From: Zygnema cylindricum
Taxonomy: Eukaryota > Streptophyta > Zygnematophyceae > Zygnematales > Zygnemataceae
Assembly (NCBI GenBank): GCA_037447655.1
Contig: JBBHKE010001899.1
Span: 76,583 to 140,582 of the forward strand
Length of the DNA: 64,000 nucleotides
Reading direction: 5' to 3'
Part shown: positions 58,384-64,000 of the stretch, piece after piece
Numbering within the stretch: the first letter of the stretch is position 1
Layout: each line of letters starts with the position of its first letter
Made by a program: the position numbers and the translations under genes
The notes under the pieces: generated by a model
What the model was told of the DNA's origin: nothing
The model's database searches: none
Seen by the model: the letters and a program-made list of their open reading frames with translations, nothing else

Positions 58384-58782
58384 GCCTCTCTCCTAGAGAG
58401 CATCTGTACAAATATGTCATCTTTGACCATTGATAACTTAATGCTCGGGTGAGCAAATTCAGTGATTCTTTTTGCTACGGACTCAGGGGAGTCCAGGCTA
58501 CACAGGGGAGTTGTCGGTCAGAATATTGTCTTCCACGGTGGTGGCATTTCTAAGGGAAAGTCAAAGTGGGTGAATGTGTCAAATCTCATATTCTAACTTT
58601 GCATTCTGTGGTGGAACTGAGCACACAGAAAGTCTTATTTCACAGGGGTGAAGATGTAATGGGGTTTTGATTGTCAAAGGGTCAATTATTTGGGTTTATA
58701 TAAATTTGGAGTCGACACTATCTAGATTACCTTCTTCGGATCTGCGAATTCTGTGTGGTAATAGAGCCTATATAATTGCAAA
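58384..58782 (+). repeat. Leader-like part following LTR-like copy B
   Basis: Homologous, in inverse orientation, to 52545-52972: GCTCGGGTGAGCAAATTCAGTG, TTCTGTGGTGGAACTGAGCAC, GGGTTTATAT..TTTGGAGTCG. In-frame stops are present, unlike the 119-codon frame in copy A. Confidence 0.6.
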
Positions 58783-59315
58783 GGTACCTAAATTTCACCA
58801 AGTCTTGGTCTACCTACTTACGACTGTCTACTACTAAACCCTAGTCAAATAGAAACACTATATAGTACAAGAAGGTACAGTAGGCGATGTATTTATTTTA
58901 CGACCATTGTACGACATGGCTTTAAAAGTGACACTTGTCAAAACGGGAGCCATGGTTCCTCTTCCCATCTTTTCCGATATCCAATAATAAGGTGCCACGT
59001 GGCGTCACGTGATACTATCCCTAAAAGCTGCCGAAAGCTTATTGCGCTACAATGGTGGCCGACCGATCATTTGTATTTATACGGTTTTGATTTGCTTCCA
59101 TCCATAAATTCATTAATGCGTGTTTTCATTAGTCTGCTGCAAATTAGTCCGTTGAATCAATAACTCAATATGCGTGAAATGTTTTTCGTATATCGTTTTG
59201 CTAGTGACTTAATGGATAAGACTTGGTTCTTAACGGTAGTCCGTAGACTGCAGTTTAAATCCGTCTAGAGGAAGTATTTTGCTACAAATAGTAAAATACC
59301 TCATCAGCCGTAGAA
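58783..59315 (-). repeat. LTR-like copy C, minus orientation
   Basis: Matches copy A from GGTACCTAAAT (58783) to the tRNA-like region and the following TAGTAAAATACCT (about 59300), with more differences. It lies head-to-head with copy B's leader, producing an inverted arrangement. A decayed tRNA-like sequence with GTTTAAATCC is at 59201-59272. Confidence 0.6.
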
Positions 59316-61185
59316 TAATGTGAGAATAATTCAACGGCTGTTCCCTTCGCAGCGAAAGCATTAAGACGACCACGGGGAAGATTCGTCACAATATAATTCG
59401 GCCAATCAGAAGCTCGCGGTTTGAGTGCTTTGCAACTTTTTGATTTGATTGGCGCCCGCCGTAGATATGCCAGCTTGGGACTGTTTGAGAGAGCTGTCCA
59501 CGCTGGCAGATCCGGATTGCTTGATCTGGCACCTCTTTTCCTTCTCTGTTCATCAAGAGATCTTTGTCGTCACAGAAAAGTCAAGCGCGCCCGTCCATAC
59601 TCCGTAGTCCCACACACGCGCGTGAACGGCTGTGCATGTGGAACATGCTTTACCTTCTCAAAAAGTGACACTTAGACCGCAGAGTACCTTCAAGACTTGA
59701 ACTCTGCGGCTCAAAAAAAGACCCGATCGGCGGATCGCGAGATCAGCAAACCCTCGAGAGCTGAGACATCTCACGTAGCGAACGGCCACGCCAAGCATTT
59801 ATTTCCCATCTTGTACCTTCCAAATATCGATTTCACAAATATCGGAACTGAAATGTCCATACGATATTACAATATGTCGTATCCATATCCTTACTATGTC
59901 GTCTGGCTTCCTACATCCATATGTCAATATGTCATCGTACTCTACCGTGCCATCTCGCGTACTACTCCGTACGACATCTCTCATAACACTCACTACTAAT
60001 AGGCCATCTACTCCCATATGTCGAACCGCATGGCCCACTGTCACGGGTCGGGAGAGGGGAGGGGAGAGGATCGGCCGAACGAAGTCTTCAAAAACACAAC
60101 GGGCCACATCGCACAAAATGTCTCTTGGGTGCCTATGAATAAAATGTGGGACTTTGCGTTGGAAAAAGAATGTCACAATTGCAATAATGTTGTGCGCAGT
60201 ATCTTGCGCTTGTCATATCGCCGCTATGGGAGTCACAAAGAGTTCTCGACATATTATCATTCCTTAACTTTATCGTACTTGATTCTGTCATGCAGTAAGC
60301 TTTTCTCATCGCCTACAACCGTTGAGGAGGAGAAGAAAAACTCCAGAAGCTTAAAATTCAATATTCTGACGCATGTTTGGACATATAACTTTAAATGAAA
60401 TTATTTCCCGGCTGCAATTGTTTTTCTACTTACGGTCATTTCCACGCCAGGTTCGCCCAAGCGCCAATGAAAACATCTAATACACATTAAAATTCTACCA
60501 AGCTTTCACATTTGAATGGCCAAATCTAAACTTGAAATGATGATGACAATGTATTGAACAATCATTAACATGTACATAGACCATTCAAAGTACAGAAAAT
60601 CATGTACTCCCTTGGTTTGAAAGGTTGTCTTTTAATAAGAATATACATTCCACTTTTTTAGGGCGTGCTTGTCGAACAATACTCCCACATTCAACGGAAT
60701 CACATTTTCCTTCACCAATAGCATTGAGAAGAACAACCAACAACAGTATGTAATCTCCTTTGTATGGATAAACCGGATAATTAATTATGAAAAGGAAATA
60801 CTCGCGACGACCATCCTTAAAAACTACAAACAACATACATACAGAGCAAATACGTTCATATAGCTTTCAATAAAAAGTAGAGTGAAAAGGAGAGAGGTTT
60901 AACAAGAGTGTGAGGAAAGTGGAACAGATGATTGCCATCCGAAAATTGAAGCAATTGTAATGAGACCAGAAAAGGTGGCAAGGAGTGAAAGCAACAGACC
61001 CAACTCAACAAAAATTGAGTGTACAGCTTGCTTAAATCCAACTATATTGTATTCTCAAAGCCAACAAAAATAAAGTGAACCAAAAAAAATAGAGTGGACA
61101 TACAACTTTTTACCCAGCTTCTAGTACTTCACAATTCAACAAAAACGGAGTACGTAAACTAACTATTATCCAACTAATCTTGTTC
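59316..61185. other. Intergenic DNA, nothing recognised
   Basis: Short frames (84-126 codons at 59421, 59697, 59799, 60018) show no family resemblance and overlap one another on both strands. I see no repeat ends. Confidence 0.4.
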
Positions 61186-61193
61186 GTCTAAAG

Positions 61194-61499
61194 TATAGTT
61201 CAAAAGTAGGCTTTATTATGGTAGGCCTTTTGTCGGCTCCTTTATCGTAAGTTGTGTTATGGGCTTTTCATGTGATCTTCTTAGATCGCTCCTTTGATCA
61301 GCGACCGGCCGATTGTCAGAATCTGATGGTGTAAACAATTTTTTTTGGTCCGAATGTCTTTATAGGTCCAATTTTTGGTTTGAATTTTTTAATTGGTCCG
61401 AATAGGTTCGGATACAATATGGGTCTTAAGGTCATATTGTATGATCTGCATACAATAGGCATACTGTATGGGCCTAATTTCACCTACTTTTGAACTATG
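61194..61499. mobile_element. hAT-type MITE, copy 3 (306 bp), at the stop codon of the PRISE-type gene
   Basis: Inverted ends TATAGTTCAAAAGTAGGC and CCTACTTTTGAACTATG, flanked by a perfect 8-bp direct duplication GTCTAAAG (61186-61193 and 61500-61507). The right duplication contains the stop codon (TAG on the minus strand, 61504-61502) of the reductase exon. Confidence 0.93.
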
Positions 61500-61501
61500 G
61501 T

Positions 61502-62079
61502 CTAAAGAGTGTACTTCTCATTCCTCAACTTCTCAAACAAGTGCAAAAACGATTCTGTTGTGTCATAACCTTTAGTAAATCCATGTTCTTGACTCTTGGA
61601 CATGTCGTAAAAAGCTTCAAAAGGTCGACTTAAATCCGCATCGGTATGCCACCATATTGCAAGATCATCCATTTTAAACGACAGCAAGTGGTACTTCCCC
61701 ACGATTTCGTCCTAAGCATGACCTTTTTCCTTCATTCTCTCCTACAAAAATAAGTCACGTCAGGAAATGTCAGCACAGAATGGAGAGAGCAAACAAAAAC
61801 GGATAGTTTTTTGAAACCGATACTGAAAAATAAAACACACATATTGTCAAAACATTGTATACACTCGGAAAAAGGTAGCTTATGTGGCAATCTGAACCAA
61901 TCAGACATCCGTAGAATTTTATAAAAGTTATCAAAATTCAAAAAATAAACGAAGTAAACCAAGTAACTCACTTGAAGACGCTCGGGTTTTCCAGAATATG
62001 GAGCCTCCGGAAAACCGTAAAAGGCGGCAAGTTTTGGCCACAGCTCTTTCCACCAAAAAACATCACCATTCACCACATT
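61502..62079 (-). pseudogene. PRISE-type (5-beta-POR/iridoid synthase-like) reductase, last two exons, with a nonsense codon
   Basis: PRISE proteins are NADPH-dependent short-chain-dehydrogenase-like enzymes that reduce enone double bonds. Exon 62079-61972 encodes NVVNGDVFWWKELWPKLAAF and YSGKPERLQ; exon 61741-61502 encodes ERMKEKGHA, then DEIVGKYHLL, FKMDDLAIWWHTDADLSRPF and MSKSQEHGFTKGYDTTESFL to a TAG stop. Both fit the conserved C-terminus of the family (WDEIV, KSKEHGF). Junctions are GT-AG and in phase. The Trp expected before DEIV is TAG (61714-61712), one G-to-A change from TGG. The Copia LTR at 62367-62589 lies in what should be the upstream intron, so further exons may be beyond the window. 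Probably a pseudogene. Confidence 0.78.
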
Positions 62080-62099
62080 CTGTGAAAAAAATAGTTTCC

Positions 62100-62366
62100 A
62101 TGTCAATTAGTGAGTGAGGGAGAGAGGCCGATGATTCCCGTTTTAAAAATGTAGAGAGAGAGAGATGGTTCCGAGTTAAAAATAAGAGCGAGAGGTGGAT
62201 CCCATTCAAAATACAAACAAATGGGGAGAGAATGAGAAGGACACTTATTCTCGAGAGAGAGATGGTACCCGTTTTTAAATAGGAGGGAGATATGGTTCCA
62301 GTACTAAATTGAAGGACGGGGCAAGAGGGAAAACGGTTCCTATCATAAAGGGGGAGGGGGAGGGGG
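62100..62366. repeat. Degenerate purine-rich minisatellite
   Basis: About five units of 30-50 bp, each starting GGTTCC/GGATCC/GGTACC followed by a T/A-rich part and a GAGAG-rich part, in the intron upstream of the PRISE-type exons. It borders the Copia LTR. Confidence 0.55.
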
Positions 62367-62589
62367 TGTTGTTCTGAGACAACTGCTGGCACTGAAGATG
62401 AAGAAGATGCAGCAGTAGTCATCGTAGAACAAATCAAGAGAGGAAGCTTTCACAAATACCGATGGCTGAACATAAACTTTGACAGACTCTAACTTTCAGA
62501 AAAAAGCTCAACCAAAAATAGCTTAAGTCCTGAACATCTCTCTCTCACAGCTGAGGCATAAAGAGGACTAAAGCTTTCTAAAAACAACA
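62367..62589 (-). repeat. Short 3' LTR of the Copia element (223 bp, provisional)
   Basis: On the minus strand starts TGTTGTTTTTAG directly after the polypurine tract CTTTAGGGGAG and ends GAACAACA at 62367, giving inverted TGTTGTT/AACAACA termini. The partner LTR lies outside the window, so the length rests on one copy. Its first bases resemble the LTR start of the gag-only element. Confidence 0.55.
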
Positions 62590-62612
62590 CTCCCCTAAAG
62601 CTTTAGACTCTG

Positions 62613-64000
62613 CTAGTCACTCAGTCCACATGCCTCTCTACAGAACTTCAATTTGGGAGCAGGTAAGGGATTCGTCATCACATCAGCCACCATTTGCTCA
62701 TCCGGTAAATAACTCAACTTCAAGACTTTTCCCATGACCTTTTCTCTTACAAAGTGTAGCTTGATATCAATGTGCTTACTCTTAAAGTGATGACTGGGAT
62801 TAGATGCAATAGCGATTGTTGCCTGATTATCACACCACACTATCTGTGGTCCTGATTGCATAAAGAGAAGCTCTTTGAGAAGAGACTTTACCCAAAGTAA
62901 CTCTTTAACTGCCGAGCTGGTAGCCATGTACTCAGCCTCCATGGTAGATTGAGCCGTTACCTTCTGAAGTTTGCTGCTGCAGCAGCAACATCCACTTCCG
63001 ATCTTCAAAATGTATTCGGTGGTGGAGCGTCGGCTTGGCATATCTCCGTAGCTTGCATCGCTCCATGTATGAATTTTGACTTCCTCTCCACCGAGAGAGA
63101 GTCTAAGATTTTGAGTTCCTGCAAGATAACGAAGAACTCTCTTTGCTGCCTCATAGTCTGATTTCCTTGGATTCTGAAGGCTTAGGCTTAAGGCTCCAAC
63201 CGCTGCTGCGATGTCGGGACGAGTACAATTCATGAAATAAATGAGGCTTCCGACAATCTGCCTGTAAGGAATGGAGGACATAGAATCTGCCTCCCCTGAA
63301 TCTAAGAAATCATCAACCAAAACACCACCATCCGTTTCCGTGCCTTCCAATTTCTGCCTGAATTCCATTGGAGTGGCACTCCCCTTTGCGTCCGACATGC
63401 CAAACTTTTCTAACATGTTCTTGATTGCTTCCTTTTGAGTTAAATTAATAATTTTCTGTTTCCTGTCTCTTTCTACTTGAATTCCTAGAATATACTTAGC
63501 CTCACCCAAGTCTTTCATTTCAAACCGGGAATTCAAAGCTGATTTTATTTTATTAATCTCATTGATAGATTTGCTAATTAGTAGCAAATCATCTACATAA
63601 ACTGCCACATAAATCACTCCATTATCACCTTGCATTACATAGACTGAGTGATCTGAACTGATCCTGGTAAAGCCAAGATTGGTTAAAAACTCATCTAATT
63701 TTAGGTTCCATTGTCTCGAAGCCTGTTTCAGACCATACAGGGACTTCAACAGTTTACAGACCAGATTTTCTTTCCCTTTTTCTGCATACATCTCTGGCTG
63801 CTTCATATAAATTACTTCCTCCAAATCACCATGCAAGAAAGCAGTTTTAACATCCATCTGATGCAATTCCATATCCTCTATTGCAGCAAGAGATAGCAAA
63901 AATTTAACAGTAGGAAAGCAAACTACAGGAGAGAAGGTCTCTTCAGAGTCAATTCCCTCCTTTTGGCTAAATCCCTTAGCAACCAGTCTAGCTTTATATC
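62613..64000 (-). CDS. pol: Copia pol, reverse transcriptase and RNase H (partial, intact frame)
   Basis: An uninterrupted minus-strand frame from the window edge to a stop at 62613, 462 codons. RT motifs appear in order: ARLVAKGFSQKEG, the catalytic FLHGDLEEVIYM region after MDVKTA, LYGLKQASRQWNLKLDEFL, YVDDLLL with both Asp, and MKDLGEAKYILGIQ. RNase H follows with HTWSDASYGD, EAEYMATSSA and WCDNQATIAIA, so the acidic catalytic residues are present, and the end LPAPKLKFCREACG is typical. The N-terminal gag, protease and integrase parts are beyond 64000. As far as it is seen, it is not decayed, unlike the Copia copy at 52.4-57.5 kb. Confidence 0.93.
   Translation of the reverse strand, partial: YKARLVAKGFSQKEGIDSEETFSPVVCFPTVKFLLSLAAIEDMELHQMDVKTAFLHGDLEEVIYMKQPEMYAEKGKENLVCKLLKSLYGLKQASRQWNLKLDEFLTNLGFTRISSDHSVYVMQGDNGVIYVAVYVDDLLLISKSINEINKIKSALNSRFEMKDLGEAKYILGIQVERDRKQKIINLTQKEAIKNMLEKFGMSDAKGSATPMEFRQKLEGTETDGGVLVDDFLDSGEADSMSSIPYRQIVGSLIYFMNCTRPDIAAAVGALSLSLQNPRKSDYEAAKRVLRYLAGTQNLRLSLGGEEVKIHTWSDASYGDMPSRRSTTEYILKIGSGCCCCSSKLQKVTAQSTMEAEYMATSSAVKELLWVKSLLKELLFMQSGPQIVWCDNQATIAIASNPSHHFKSKHIDIKLHFVREKVMGKVLKLSYLPDEQMVADVMTNPLPAPKLKFCREACGLSD

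Noticed and set aside
59421-60398. Cluster of 84-126-codon frames
   Set aside because: They overlap on both strands and show no family resemblance; likely chance.

Overview
The window is nuclear DNA from a plant. Five recognisable genes or gene pieces belong to plant or streptophyte families: a CELLULOSE SYNTHASE INTERACTIVE (CSI1/POM2)-type protein, an HVA22-like protein, an F-box/leucine-rich-repeat protein, a small-heat-shock-protein-like frame and a PRISE-type (progesterone 5-beta-reductase/iridoid synthase-like) reductase. Genes have GT-AG introns and are separated by AT-rich DNA full of transposon remains. I cannot name the species; a non-seed land plant is possible, but that is a guess.

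Layout. 1-2.8 kb holds an hAT-type MITE (8-bp target duplication) and a second MITE type. 4.0-12.2 kb carries the CSI1-like gene on the minus strand, with all five coding exons placed and about 2153 codons. 13-27.6 kb is gene-poor: at least seven copies of a MITE whose ends co-vary within each copy, an OTU-protease relic, a GAT microsatellite, a tandem array of about 150 bp period, a decayed non-LTR reverse transcriptase, and a 1.5-kb foldback element. 27.8-30.1 kb is an eight-exon HVA22-like gene on the plus strand. 32.7-34.7 kb is an F-box/LRR gene with one apparent base missing in a G run. 35-41 kb holds simple repeats, a second piece of the decayed reverse-transcriptase family and an hAT MITE.

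41.3-64 kb is mostly LTR retrotransposons: a gag-only Copia-type element with two LTRs and an intact 5-bp target duplication (41292-45983); a second LTR of that family joined to a foldback fragment (51.1-52.4 kb); a decayed Copia element with nested and inverted LTR-like copies carrying tRNA-like sequences (52.4-59.3 kb); and the 3' end of an intact-looking Copia pol (62.4-64 kb). Between them lie a small PIF/Harbinger-like element, an sHSP-like frame interrupted by three in-phase TGA codons (47143-47997), and the last two exons of a PRISE-type reductase with a nonsense codon and an hAT MITE at its stop codon (61.2-62.1 kb).

The genes do not form one pathway. CSI1 couples cellulose synthase to microtubules, HVA22 shapes ER membranes and F-box/LRR proteins select ubiquitination targets. 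The unusual features are mainly the mobile elements: a retrotransposon primed from the anticodon arm of initiator tRNA with its gag frame running through the primer-binding site, MITE families with clear target duplications, and a foldback element made of two diverged coding arms.
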